Translations under genes and position numbers: made by a program
Notes under the pieces: generated by a model
Databases searched by the model: none
What the model saw: only the letters and a program-made list of their open reading frames with translations
Told to the model about the DNA's origin: nothing
Part shown: positions 42,804 through 52,137 of the stretch, piece by piece
How positions within the stretch are numbered: position 1 is the stretch's first letter
Layout of the letters: each line of letters starts with the position of its first letter
DNA from: Paenibacillus gorillae
GTDB taxonomy: Bacteria; Bacillota; Bacilli; Paenibacillales; Paenibacillaceae
Reading direction: 5' to 3'
Assembly (NCBI RefSeq): GCF_000513275.1
Contig: NZ_CBVJ010000131.1
Location: forward strand, 1 to 58,830
Length of the DNA: 58,830 nucleotides

Positions 42804-43646
42804 ATGTCCAATGAGAATAATGATTTCAATTCTACAACCGCAAACCCTGCTCCGGACTGCACTAAAAGGCTTCAAGGCACAACTGCGCTCATTACTGGAG
42901 CAGCTTCCGGCATCGGCAGGGCCGCCGCGATTCGTTTTGCTCAGGAAGGAGCTGATCTCGTGCTTCTCGACCTGCACAGCGACACACTTGCTGGTGTAAA
43001 TTCGCTTACAGAGCATTATGGTGTGCGCTGCCTGCCTATTGAAACCGATATCTCCTGCGAGGAGCAAGTTGCTGCCGCATTTAGACAAGCACAGGAGTCA
43101 TTCGGACAATTGGACAGTGTCTTCGCCAATGCGGGCATCAATGGCGTCATTACACCTATTGAGCATATGGAGTTGAATGACTGGAGCCGGACGATCGGAA
43201 CGAATCTGACCGGCACTTTCCTTACCGTGAAGCACGCAATCCCGCTCATGAAAAATAAAGGCGGCAGTATCATCATTACTAGCTCCATCAACGGAAACCG
43301 CGTGTTTTCCAATATTGGATTCAGCGCCTACAGCAGCTCCAAAGCGGCGGAGACGGCTTTTGCCCAAATGGCGGCTCTGGAGCTTGCTGACTACCGCATC
43401 CGCGTCAACGCGATTTGCCCAGGGGCAATCGATACAAATATCGGCCAAAGCACGGAAAAGACGCCGGAGCTTGAAGAGGTCACGATACCGGTAGAATACC
43501 CCGAGGGTAATCACCCGCTTGAAAAAGCGCCAGGCAGTCCAATGCAAGTGGCGAACCTCGCTCTCTTTCTCGCTTCCAGCGAATCCAGCCATATTACAGG
43601 GACGACTGTCTATATCGACGGAGCGGAATCTCTATTGCGCGGATAA
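42804..43646 (+). CDS. short-chain dehydrogenase/reductase (SDR)
   Basis: Classical SDR of 280 residues: cofactor loop TGAASGIG near 32, NAG near 110, active-site Ser in ITSSING near 160 and YSSSK near 178. DLHS after beta-2 suggests NAD(H) preference. The substrate is not predictable. AAAGGAGG lies ten bases before the ATG. A monocistronic plus-strand gene, divergent from the two-component operon. Confidence 0.92.
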   Translation: MSNENNDFNSTTANPAPDCTKRLQGTTALITGAASGIGRAAAIRFAQEGADLVLLDLHSDTLAGVNSLTEHYGVRCLPIETDISCEEQVAAAFRQAQESFGQLDSVFANAGINGVITPIEHMELNDWSRTIGTNLTGTFLTVKHAIPLMKNKGGSIIITSSINGNRVFSNIGFSAYSSSKAAETAFAQMAALELADYRIRVNAICPGAIDTNIGQSTEKTPELEEVTIPVEYPEGNHPLEKAPGSPMQVANLALFLASSESSHITGTTVYIDGAESLLRG

Positions 43647-43649
43647 CGT

Positions 43650-43696
43650 AAAAAGAAGCCTCAGGTGTCTGTCGTAACCGACCCTTGAGGCTTCTA
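43650..43696. terminator. bidirectional terminator between SDR gene and argH
   Basis: Perfect 10-bp stem AGAAGCCTCA (43654-43663) / TGAGGCTTCT (43686-43695) with a loop of 22. The minus side continues TTTTTACG, so it mainly ends the arginine operon. Confidence 0.82.
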
Positions 43697-43711
43697 TCCA
43701 TTCTATTTGAA

Positions 43712-45139
43712 TTACTGGCTGCGCTCCGCGTATTCCGTTACCCAAGCCGCAGCTTCGGAGAGGTTTTGCTCCGCGCGCTCAATCGCGCCTTGCACCTGCA
43801 CCTTCGCTGTACCGCCGTATACGTTGCGGGCATCAACGACTTGCTCCGGCTGGAGCACCGCATAAATGCGGTCATCGAACAACGTCGAGAATTGTTTGAA
43901 CTCTTCCAGCGTAAGATCGAGCAAATATTTGTTCTGCTCGATGCAGTAAAGCACCGTTTTACCAATAACTTCATGCGCTTGACGGAAAGGAAGCCCTTTG
44001 CCAACGAGGAAGTCGGCAATATCCGTTGCATTGGAGAAGTCCTGGTTGACCGCTTGGCGCATCCGGTCCTTGTTGACCTTCATCGTCGCGATCATCGGCG
44101 TGAACAACTGCAGTGCACCCTGCATCGTTTTCACCGTATCGAACATGCCTTCTTTATCTTCCTGCATGTCCTTGTTGTAAGCAAGCGGAAGCGACTTCAG
44201 CACCGTCAGCAAGCCAACAAGGTTGCCGTAGACACGGCCTGTTTTGCCGCGAACGAGCTCCGGCACGTCCGGATTTTTCTTTTGCGGCATAATGCTGCTG
44301 CCTGTGCAAAACGCATCATCCAGCTCCACGAAACGGAATTCCGTGCTCGACCACAGGATAAGCTCCTCGCTGAGACGCGACAGATGCATCATGATGATCG
44401 AAGCATGGGACAAGAACTCCAGAATGAAGTCGCGGTCGCTGACAGCGTCCAGGCTGTTCTCGTATACACGGTCGAACTTCAGTTGGCTGGCTACGAAATG
44501 ACGATCGATCGGGAACGTCGTTCCCGCCAGTGCACCCGCTCCGAGCGGCAGTACATTGATCCGCTTGTAGCTGTCCTGCAGACGCTCCAAGTCACGGCCG
44601 AACATCGATACGTAAGCCATCAGATGATGAGCGAACAGAATCGGCTGCGCCCGTTGTAGATGCGTATAACCCGGTACGATCGTATCGATATTCGCTTTCG
44701 CCTGCTCGATAAGCGCCGTTTGCAGCTTTTGCAGCAGGTCGACAAATTCTACGACGCGCTTGCGCAAGTACAGGTGCATATCAGTCGCTACCTGATCGTT
44801 ACGGCTCCGGCCCGTATGCAGCTTGCCGCCCACCGGACCTACATCATCAATCAGCGTTTTCTCAATATTCATATGAATATCTTCATCGGAGATGGAGAAT
44901 TCCAGATCGCCGCGCTTAATTTTTTGCAGCACACGGTGAAGACCGTCTTTAATCGTCTCTACATCGTCAGCAGGCAGAATGCCTTGCTTGCCCAGCATCG
45001 TTACATGAGCCAGACTGCCTTGAATGTCCTCTTCGGCCAATTCTTTGTCAAATGTAATGGATGCCGTATATTCCTCTACTAATTGGTCGGTCTTTTTCGT
45101 GAACCGTCCGCCCCATAGTTTACTCACTGGTTCGTACAC
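43712..45139 (-). CDS. argH: argininosuccinate lyase
   Basis: ArgH splits argininosuccinate into arginine and fumarate, the final step of the pathway. The 475-residue protein has the superfamily signature GSSIMPQKKNPD near 280 and TGRSRNDQVATD near 110, both complete. Last gene of argCJBDFGH, 86 bases after argG. Confidence 0.97.
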   Translation of the reverse strand: MYEPVSKLWGGRFTKKTDQLVEEYTASITFDKELAEEDIQGSLAHVTMLGKQGILPADDVETIKDGLHRVLQKIKRGDLEFSISDEDIHMNIEKTLIDDVGPVGGKLHTGRSRNDQVATDMHLYLRKRVVEFVDLLQKLQTALIEQAKANIDTIVPGYTHLQRAQPILFAHHLMAYVSMFGRDLERLQDSYKRINVLPLGAGALAGTTFPIDRHFVASQLKFDRVYENSLDAVSDRDFILEFLSHASIIMMHLSRLSEELILWSSTEFRFVELDDAFCTGSSIMPQKKNPDVPELVRGKTGRVYGNLVGLLTVLKSLPLAYNKDMQEDKEGMFDTVKTMQGALQLFTPMIATMKVNKDRMRQAVNQDFSNATDIADFLVGKGLPFRQAHEVIGKTVLYCIEQNKYLLDLTLEEFKQFSTLFDDRIYAVLQPEQVVDARNVYGGTAKVQVQGAIERAEQNLSEAAAWVTEYAERSQ

Positions 45140-45225
45140 TCCCTTACGGATGCAAGCGTGCGGATAGGCCGCCGTCTCCGCGCAAAGCGAACATACAGCG
45201 ACCTATCCCAATTTGATCCGGATTA

Positions 45226-46461
45226 TTATTTATTGTTTTGCTGTACGCCGGAAGAAACTTTCAGACGCAAAGCGTTCAGACGGATAAAGCCGGTTGCATC
45301 GCCTTGATCGTAAGCTTGGGAAGGATCAGCTTCCATTGTTGCGATGTCCGGGTTGTACAGGCTCACAGGGCTCTTCACGCCTGCGCCGATAACGTTGCCT
45401 TTGTACAGCTTCAAGCGAACGACGCCTGTTACGTTCTTCTGCGACTCCGATACGAGCGCTTGCAGTGCAATACGCTCAGGTGCGAACCAGAAGCCGTTGT
45501 ATACGAGCTGGCTGTATTTCGCCAGCAGTGAATCGCGGAGATTCATCACTTCACGGTCCATTGTGAGTGATTCCATTTTGCGGTGAGCAGAGAACAGGAT
45601 CGTACCGCCCGGAGTTTCGTACACGCCGCGGCTCTTCATGCCGACAAAACGGTTCTCAACCATGTCAACACGGCCGATGCCATGCTTGCCGCCCAGCTCG
45701 TTCAGCTTATCCATAACGCCAAGCGGGCTAAGCTGCTCGCCGTTAACTGCCGTACAGTTGCCGGCTTCAAACGTAAGCTCTACATATTCCGCTTGGTCAG
45801 GAGCGCGCTCAGGCGAAACGCTCAGCACGTACATGCTCTCGTTTTCCTCGGAGCTTGGATCGAACCAAGGATCTTCCAGCATGCCGCTCTCAAAGCTGAT
45901 GTGCAGCAGGTTGCGGTCTGTGGAATACGGCTTAGCAGCCGATGCCGTTACCGGAATACCATGTTGTTCTGCGTAAGCGATCATTTCTGCACGTCCAGGG
46001 AACTGGTCGCGGAACGCTTCTTCACGCCAAGGCGCGATGACTTTAATGTCCGGAGCCAGTGCTGCTGCATTCAGCTCAAAACGGACTTGGTCATTGCCTT
46101 TGCCCGTTGCGCCGTGTGCAATTGCTGTAGCGCCTTCAGCGCGAGCAATCTCAACCATACGCTTAGCGATAAGCGGACGAGCGATCGAAGTGCCGAGTAA
46201 ATATTGTCCTTCATACAATGCGCCCGATTGGAACATCGGATAGATGAAGTCACTTGCGAACTCATCGCGCAGATCATCGATATATACTTTCGAAGCGCCT
46301 GTTGCCAGCGCCTTTGCTTCCAGACCGTCCAACTCTTCCTTTTGGCCGATATCAGCCGTGAACGCGATAATTTCTGCGTCATATGTTTCCTTCAACCATT
46401 TCAAGATAACGGACGTATCCAGTCCGCCGGAATAGGCCAATACGATTTTTTCTTTTGCCAT
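45226..46461 (-). CDS. argG: argininosuccinate synthase
   Basis: ArgG condenses citrulline and aspartate with ATP. The N-type ATP pyrophosphatase loop AYSGGLDTSV is near residue 9, with GATGKGNDQVRFE near 117. Its 411 residues are normal length. AAGGGG lies rather far (about 15 bases) before the ATG. 39 bases follow argF. Confidence 0.97.
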   Translation of the reverse strand: MAKEKIVLAYSGGLDTSVILKWLKETYDAEIIAFTADIGQKEELDGLEAKALATGASKVYIDDLRDEFASDFIYPMFQSGALYEGQYLLGTSIARPLIAKRMVEIARAEGATAIAHGATGKGNDQVRFELNAAALAPDIKVIAPWREEAFRDQFPGRAEMIAYAEQHGIPVTASAAKPYSTDRNLLHISFESGMLEDPWFDPSSEENESMYVLSVSPERAPDQAEYVELTFEAGNCTAVNGEQLSPLGVMDKLNELGGKHGIGRVDMVENRFVGMKSRGVYETPGGTILFSAHRKMESLTMDREVMNLRDSLLAKYSQLVYNGFWFAPERIALQALVSESQKNVTGVVRLKLYKGNVIGAGVKSPVSLYNPDIATMEADPSQAYDQGDATGFIRLNALRLKVSSGVQQNNK

Positions 46462-46500
46462 GTGCTTGGTTGCACCCCTTAATTGTAATGTAAAACGGTA

Positions 46501-47457
46501 TTACATAATTGCTGCCATGATCGCTTTTTGCGCATGCAGACGGTTCTCCGCCTGATCAAATATAATGGAATGCTTGCCATCGATAACGCCCTCGCTCACT
46601 TCTTCACCGCGATGCGCCGGGAGGCAGTGCATGAACATATAATCTTTGTTTGCGTATTTCATCAGCTCTTCATTCACTTGGTAGTCTGCAAAAGCAAGCT
46701 CGCGCTCTTTTTGCTCCGCTTCCTGCCCCATGCTCGCCCATACATCGGAGTAGATGATGTCAGCATCGGCAACCGCTTCTTTGGGATCGCGGCAAATGTG
46801 AATCGTCGCGCCTGTCTCAGCAGCATGCTCCTTCGATTGCTGAATCATGTTCGCATCCGGCTCGTAGCCTTCTGGCGTCGCCACCGAAATGTTAACGCCA
46901 AGCTTAGCCGCGCCCATCATCAGCGAATGAACGACGTTGTTGCCGTCACCGACATAAGCAACCTTCAGCCCTTCCAGCTTGCCCTTGTGCTCCAGAATCG
47001 TCTGGTAGTCGGCGAGCGCCTGACAAGGGTGGGAAAGGTCGGTCAGACCATTAATAACCGGAACCGTCGCACCGCGGGCAAGCTCCACCACATTACGGTG
47101 AGCGAACGTACGGATCATAATGCCGTCCAGATAACGCGACAGCACTTGCGCCGTATCAAGAATCGGCTCGCCGCGTCCGATTTGCAGATCATTGCCGCTC
47201 AGGAACAGCCCTTGGCCGCCCAACTGATAGATGCCAACCTCAAACGATACACGCGTACGCGTGGATGATTTTTCAAAAATCATGCCCAGCGTTTTGCCTT
47301 TCAGCAAATGATGCGTCTCGCCTGCTTTTTGCTTGCGCTTCAATTCGATCGCCAAATCGATCAGGTAACGAATTTCCTGCGGCGTATAGTCGACCAGCAT
47401 AAGAAAGTCGCGGCCTTTCAAGCTCAAAGCCAGTTCTTCCTGCACTACATCTTGCAT
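46501..47457 (-). CDS. argF: ornithine carbamoyltransferase
   Basis: It makes citrulline from ornithine and carbamoyl phosphate. Carbamoyl-phosphate motif SSTRTR near 60, HPCQALAD near 147, and the ornithine-side MHCLPAHRGEE near 273 are intact. The 318-residue length and the operon context point to the anabolic enzyme. GAGGAGG lies seven bases upstream. No carAB genes accompany it, unlike in B. subtilis. Confidence 0.97.
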   Translation of the reverse strand: MQDVVQEELALSLKGRDFLMLVDYTPQEIRYLIDLAIELKRKQKAGETHHLLKGKTLGMIFEKSSTRTRVSFEVGIYQLGGQGLFLSGNDLQIGRGEPILDTAQVLSRYLDGIMIRTFAHRNVVELARGATVPVINGLTDLSHPCQALADYQTILEHKGKLEGLKVAYVGDGNNVVHSLMMGAAKLGVNISVATPEGYEPDANMIQQSKEHAAETGATIHICRDPKEAVADADIIYSDVWASMGQEAEQKERELAFADYQVNEELMKYANKDYMFMHCLPAHRGEEVSEGVIDGKHSIIFDQAENRLHAQKAIMAAIM

Positions 47458-47571
47458 TGAAGTTCCTCCTCGGCGAATGCGGCGGCCCGGCAGCGTCTCA
47501 TCGCTCTATTCATTCGATGCGATGATGCCCCCGGAGCTGCCCACTCCCTGTATTCTTCTATGTGCCTTATT

Positions 47572-48771
47572 CTAACGATTGTAACCGGCCAGCAGCTCTG
47601 TCAAAGTCGCTACCGCCGAATCGATCTCTTCATTCGTAACCAGCAAGTTCGGCAGCAGACGGATAACATTCGGCCCCGCTGTAATGACGAGCAAGCCCTG
47701 TTCCTGTGCCGCTGTAATAATCGAACCCACCGGCTCTGCGCACTCGATGCCAACGATTAGTCCGAGGCCGCGCACTTCCTTCACAAACGAGTTGCCCGCC
47801 AATTTGGAGCGCAGCTCGCTGATCAGATACTCGCCTGCTTCTGCTGCACGCTGCGGCAGCTTCTCGCCTACGATCTCTTCGATTGTCGCTTTTACGACGG
47901 CCGTCGCAATCGGTGTGCCGCCAAACGTCGAGCCGTGGCTGCCAGACCCAAACGCTTCGCGCAGCTTCTCCTTCGCAACAGCTGCTCCAACCGGGAAGCC
48001 GCTGCCAAGACCTTTAGCCAGCGTGAAGATGTCCGGTTCAATGCCGTAATGCTCATAAGCGAACAGCTTGCCGGTACGTCCCATTCCCGTCTGAATTTCG
48101 TCGACGATGAGCAGAATGCCGTTTTTCTCACAAAGCTGTGCCAAGTCTTTCACAAATTGTGGATCAGCCATCAGAATGCCGCCTTCAGCCTGAACCATTT
48201 CCAGCATGATGGCTGCGGTTTTGTCCGAAATAGCTGCTTCAACTGCGCTGATATCGTTAATCGGTATATACTTGAAGCCTTCCGGAAGCGGGGCAAAGCC
48301 TTCCTTCACCTTCTCCTGACCAGTAGCAGTCAGTGTCGCCAGCGTCCGTCCGTGGAAGGACTGCTCGAACGTGATAATCTCGTAACGTCCATTGTTCAGC
48401 ACCTTCTGGTTGTAACGGCGGGCCAGCTTGAACGCTGCCTCATTCGCTTCCGCGCCAGAGTTGCTGAAGAACACGGCATCGCCACAGCTGTTATCCGTAA
48501 TCAACTTCGCCGCATCTTCCTGGTTCGGAATGCGGAATAAATTCGATACATGCCACAACTCGTCAAGCTGCTTCACCAAAGCTTCCTTTACTTTACGGGG
48601 AGCATGGCCCAGATTCGTCACGGCAATGCCGCTCATGAAATCGAGGTAGCGCTTGCCTTGATCATCCCACAGGTAGCTTCCTTCCCCTTTAACCAGCGCG
48701 ATCGGAAATCTGCCGTATGTAGGCAGCAACGATTGACCGGCGTCAACCGCCGCCGTTTTCGTATCGCTCAT
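47572..48771 (-). CDS. argD: acetylornithine aminotransferase
   Basis: PLP enzyme converting N-acetylglutamate semialdehyde to N-acetylornithine. The cofactor motifs SNSGAEANEAAFKLAR (in part SGAEANE), VDEIQTGMGRTG and the Schiff-base lysine in TLAKGLGSG (near 248) are present; 399 residues is normal. 114 bases separate it from argF, the largest gap in the operon, with no terminator visible. Confidence 0.96.
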   Translation of the reverse strand: MSDTKTAAVDAGQSLLPTYGRFPIALVKGEGSYLWDDQGKRYLDFMSGIAVTNLGHAPRKVKEALVKQLDELWHVSNLFRIPNQEDAAKLITDNSCGDAVFFSNSGAEANEAAFKLARRYNQKVLNNGRYEIITFEQSFHGRTLATLTATGQEKVKEGFAPLPEGFKYIPINDISAVEAAISDKTAAIMLEMVQAEGGILMADPQFVKDLAQLCEKNGILLIVDEIQTGMGRTGKLFAYEHYGIEPDIFTLAKGLGSGFPVGAAVAKEKLREAFGSGSHGSTFGGTPIATAVVKATIEEIVGEKLPQRAAEAGEYLISELRSKLAGNSFVKEVRGLGLIVGIECAEPVGSIITAAQEQGLLVITAGPNVIRLLPNLLVTNEEIDSAVATLTELLAGYNR

Positions 48772-48822
48772 TAATGATACCCGCCCTTCTATCGTTTTCT
48801 GACTTGCTCTTCGTCATTTATG

Positions 48823-49608
48823 TTATCGGATGATTCGCGTGCCTACGCCGCCTTCTCGCACGGCTTGCGTCAATACGCCTGGCTGCTCACCGCTCACGAT
48901 GACTACTTCTTGCACACGTCCCTGGATACACTGCACAGCAGCTCGTACCTTCGGAATCATGCCGCCGTAGATCTCGCCGCTTTCAATCATCGCCTCGATC
49001 TCTTCGACCGTTACCGACGGGAGAACAACCTTTTCGCCATCAACCGTCTTCATAATGCCCGGCACATCCGTCACCACGATCATTTGCTCAACACCCAGAT
49101 GCGAAGCGACCGCTCCCGCCGCCGTATCCGCATTGATGTTGTAGCGCTGGCCGCTGCCATCAATGCCAATCGGCGCGATAACCGGCATATAGCCCATCGC
49201 CATAACGCCTTCGATAACGTTCGCATTTACGTCCGTTACATCACCTACAAAACCGATCTCATCGGCATTTGCCACCGGCTTTGCCTGAATCAGCAAACCG
49301 TCGACGCCGGACAAGCCAAGCGCCTGTGCTCCATTGGATTGGATTTTGCGGACAATTTCCTTATTGATCCGGCCGGCAAGCACCATCTCCACGACATCAA
49401 GCACCGCTTCATTCGTTTTGCGCAAGCCGTTGACGAAGCCCGTCTCAATGCCAAGCTTGGTCAGCGTCTCCGATATCGCCGGTCCGCCGCCATGTACGAT
49501 GACGGGATGTACGCCGGACTGCTGCAGCTCCCTAAGCTCACCGAAGAAAGAATCAGGCAGCGCCGCCAGCGTGCTTCCGCCGCATTTCATTACAAATCGT
49601 TGTGCCAT
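48823..49608 (-). CDS. argB: acetylglutamate kinase
   Basis: Amino-acid kinase fold phosphorylating N-acetylglutamate: KCGGST near residue 8, VHGGGP near 40, GLSGVDGLL near 123 and the DVPGI loop near 173. 261 residues, the normal short form. AAAGGGG precedes the start. 51 bases before argD. Confidence 0.96.
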   Translation of the reverse strand: MAQRFVMKCGGSTLAALPDSFFGELRELQQSGVHPVIVHGGGPAISETLTKLGIETGFVNGLRKTNEAVLDVVEMVLAGRINKEIVRKIQSNGAQALGLSGVDGLLIQAKPVANADEIGFVGDVTDVNANVIEGVMAMGYMPVIAPIGIDGSGQRYNINADTAAGAVASHLGVEQMIVVTDVPGIMKTVDGEKVVLPSVTVEEIEAMIESGEIYGGMIPKVRAAVQCIQGRVQEVVIVSGEQPGVLTQAVREGGVGTRIIR

Positions 49609-49638
49609 GTTGAATCGTTCCCCTTTACCCGCATTCCG

Positions 49639-50892
49639 TTACGTGCGGTAAGCCGCATTAATGCGTACATAGTCATAGGTCAGATCGCAGCCCCATGCCG
49701 TCGCGGAGCCGTTCTCCAAGTGCAAATCTACTTTAATTAGAACGGTATCGCCCTTCAAGTATTCAAGCGCTGCGTCTTCATCGAAAGCGACAGGGCGTGA
49801 CTGCTCCAGTGTCAGTATGCTTCCGAGACTCACGTCTACCGTCTCCGGATTAACAGGCTCGCCTGCACGACCAGCAGCCGCAATGATCCGTCCCCAGTTC
49901 GCATCCGCGCCAAATACGGCAGATTTTACGAGCGATGATCCGATGATCGTCTTCGCTATTGCACGTGCCGATTCATCGCTGACTGCGCCGTTCACCTGAA
50001 CCTCAACCAGCTTCGTTGCGCCTTCGCCATCACGGGCGATCGCTTTCGCGAGTACTTCGCACACATAACGAACTGCCGCCGCGAAATCCGCCCAGCCTTG
50101 GTGCTCTGGCGTAAGCTCAGCATTACCTGCAAGGCCGCTCGCCATTGCAACGAGCATATCATTCGTGCTCGTATCGCCATCGACCGTAATCATGTTAAAG
50201 GTAAGGTCCGTCACTTCACGCAGCAGCTGGTGCAGCGGCTCGCTGTCAATGGCCGCATCCGTCGTTACGAAGCCAAGCATCGTAGCCATATTCGGATGAA
50301 TCATACCGGAGCCTTTAGAAGCGCCGGCAACGTGAATGAGCTTGCCGTCGATTTCAACCGATACGCAGACCATTTTCTGAACAAGGTCGGTCGTAAGAAT
50401 CGCTTGGCAAAAATCGTCCGAGCCCGCACGATCCGACGCCAGCGCCGCAGGCAATGCGTCAATACCGCCGCGTACCTTGTCCATCTTGAGCAGCTCGCCG
50501 ATAACGCCGGTCGAAGCTACCGCAACCTGATCAGCTTCCACGCCGATCTGCTCAGCAAACCTTGAACGCATCTCGTAGGCGTCTGCTTCCCCTTGTTTGC
50601 CAGTTACAGCATTAGCGTTGCCGCTGTTCACCAGTACGGCACGAAGCTTCCCGTCTGAACCGATGCTCTCGCGCGTCACCTTAAGCGGTGCAGCCTGGAA
50701 CACATTCGTCGTATAGACGCCAGCCGCTGCGGCAGGCACCTCGCAGACAATCGCTCCCAGATCATGCCGGGTTGATTTCTTCAAACCGCAGTGCAGCCCG
50801 CCAGCCGTAAAGCCTTTAGGTGTCGTAATCGAGCCCTCCGCCACGACCGTGAACGGCGCGGCTGTCGCATTTGAACCTTGCTCCAGTCCCAT
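49639..50892 (-). CDS. argJ: bifunctional ornithine acetyltransferase / N-acetylglutamate synthase
   Basis: ArgJ recycles the acetyl group from acetylornithine to glutamate. It is made as a precursor that cleaves itself before the Thr in HPNMATMLGF (near residue 203), clearly seen here. Residues 1-202 form the alpha and the rest the beta chain. No argA is present, consistent with the bifunctional type. AAGGAG precedes the ATG. Confidence 0.96.
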   Translation of the reverse strand: MGLEQGSNATAAPFTVVAEGSITTPKGFTAGGLHCGLKKSTRHDLGAIVCEVPAAAAGVYTTNVFQAAPLKVTRESIGSDGKLRAVLVNSGNANAVTGKQGEADAYEMRSRFAEQIGVEADQVAVASTGVIGELLKMDKVRGGIDALPAALASDRAGSDDFCQAILTTDLVQKMVCVSVEIDGKLIHVAGASKGSGMIHPNMATMLGFVTTDAAIDSEPLHQLLREVTDLTFNMITVDGDTSTNDMLVAMASGLAGNAELTPEHQGWADFAAAVRYVCEVLAKAIARDGEGATKLVEVQVNGAVSDESARAIAKTIIGSSLVKSAVFGADANWGRIIAAAGRAGEPVNPETVDVSLGSILTLEQSRPVAFDEDAALEYLKGDTVLIKVDLHLENGSATAWGCDLTYDYVRINAAYRT

Positions 50893-50948
50893 GATTGAAT
50901 CGTTTCTCCTTCATCTATTTCAAGTATGCTGCACGTTGCTAAATCTGT

Positions 50949-51998
50949 TTATGGATATACCGGCACGAATTGCAAACCGAGCGTCTCGTCCCAGCCCATC
51001 ATTAAATTCAAGTTTTGAATCGCTTGGCCAGCCGCCCCTTTGACAAGGTTGTCGATGACCGAAATGACCGTTACCCGTCCTGTGCGCTCATCCACCGCAA
51101 AGCCGATATCACAATAGTTGGAGCCCCATACTTCCTTCGTTGTCGGCCAATTGCCTTCGCCGCGTACGCGCACGAATGGACGGCCCGCATAGTAACTGCG
51201 ATATAGGTCGATAAAATCAGCCGCTTTACGGCCGCCTTGCACCGTCGCATACATCGTAGACATAATGCCCCGCGTCATCGGCACTAGATGTGTCGTGAAT
51301 GTCGTCACTACCTCGCGTCCAGCCGCGTCGGAGAGCACCATTTCGATTTCAGGAATGTGCTGATGCTTATTCAGCTTGTAAGCTTTGAAGTTTTCGTTGA
51401 GCTCGGAGTAATGCGTGCCAAGGCTGGCACCGCGTCCCGCTCCCGAAACGCCCGATTTGGCGTCGATAATAATGGTCGACGGATCGATCCAGCCCGCCTG
51501 CAAAGCCGGCACAAGACCCAATACCGTCGCTGTCACATAGCAGCCCGGATTGGAAATCAACGATGCGCCGCGCACCTTGTCGCCATATACTTCGGACATG
51601 CCGTAAACGGCCTGCTCCAAATACGCTTTGTCAGCCGGTTCTTTCTTATACCATTGCTCGTATAAAGCTGTATCCTGCAGACGGAAATCGCCCGACAGGT
51701 CGATAACCTTGAGGCCTGCCTCCAGATATTGCGGAGCCAGCTTCGATGCGATTCCCGCAGGTGTTGCTGTAAATACAACATCGGCCTTTTCGCGAATGGC
51801 TGCCGGATCTACATCGTCTAGCAGCTCCGTCCGGATGTTCGTCAAATGAGGATAACCTTCCGTAATCGGCGTGCCCGCACTAGAGGAGGAAATCACCGAT
51901 GTGACTTCAACCAAGGGGTGGGATGCCAGTAGACGGATCAATTCAACGCCGCCGTAACCCGTAGAGCCAACGATGGCTGCTCTTAATTTATTAGTCAT
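50949..51998 (-). CDS. argC: N-acetyl-gamma-glutamyl-phosphate reductase
   Basis: NADPH-dependent reductase with nucleotide loop GSTGYGGVELIRLL near residue 9 and the catalytic cysteine in SNPGCYVTA near 152. I chose the ATG at 51998 (AGGGAG nine bases upstream), not the open-frame start at 52046. First gene of the operon, 80 bases after its promoter. Confidence 0.96.
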   Translation of the reverse strand: MTNKLRAAIVGSTGYGGVELIRLLASHPLVEVTSVISSSSAGTPITEGYPHLTNIRTELLDDVDPAAIREKADVVFTATPAGIASKLAPQYLEAGLKVIDLSGDFRLQDTALYEQWYKKEPADKAYLEQAVYGMSEVYGDKVRGASLISNPGCYVTATVLGLVPALQAGWIDPSTIIIDAKSGVSGAGRGASLGTHYSELNENFKAYKLNKHQHIPEIEMVLSDAAGREVVTTFTTHLVPMTRGIMSTMYATVQGGRKAADFIDLYRSYYAGRPFVRVRGEGNWPTTKEVWGSNYCDIGFAVDERTGRVTVISVIDNLVKGAAGQAIQNLNLMMGWDETLGLQFVPVYP

Positions 51999-52078
51999 GA
52001 TTCTTCTCTCCCTATGAGATCTATCATTATATTTTACATGATTCAATAGCCCATGGAAATAACGTCTTGTTTCGTATT

Positions 52079-52107
52079 ATTATACAGTCGTATTCATAAT
52101 AATACAA
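52079..52107 (-). promoter_or_regulatory. sigma-A promoter of argCJBDFGH
   Basis: Minus strand: -35 TTGTAT (52102-52107), 17-base spacer, consensus -10 TATAAT (52079-52084). Confidence 0.75.
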
Positions 52108-52108
52108 C
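52091..52108. promoter_or_regulatory. candidate ARG box (ArgR/AhrC operator)
   Basis: On the minus strand GTTGTATTATTATGAATA fits the 18-bp ARG box pattern TNTGNATWWWWATNCANA with about two mismatches. It covers the -35 box and part of the spacer, a repressing position. No argR gene lies in this window. Confidence 0.65.
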
Positions 52109-52137
52109 GCAAAAATAACCCGATGGCAGACGTTTCC

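Noticed and set aside
52047..52137. T-box or other riboswitch before the arginine operon
   Set aside because: The leader is only about 80 bases and shows no T-box sequence or terminator-antiterminator pair. The ARG box explains control.
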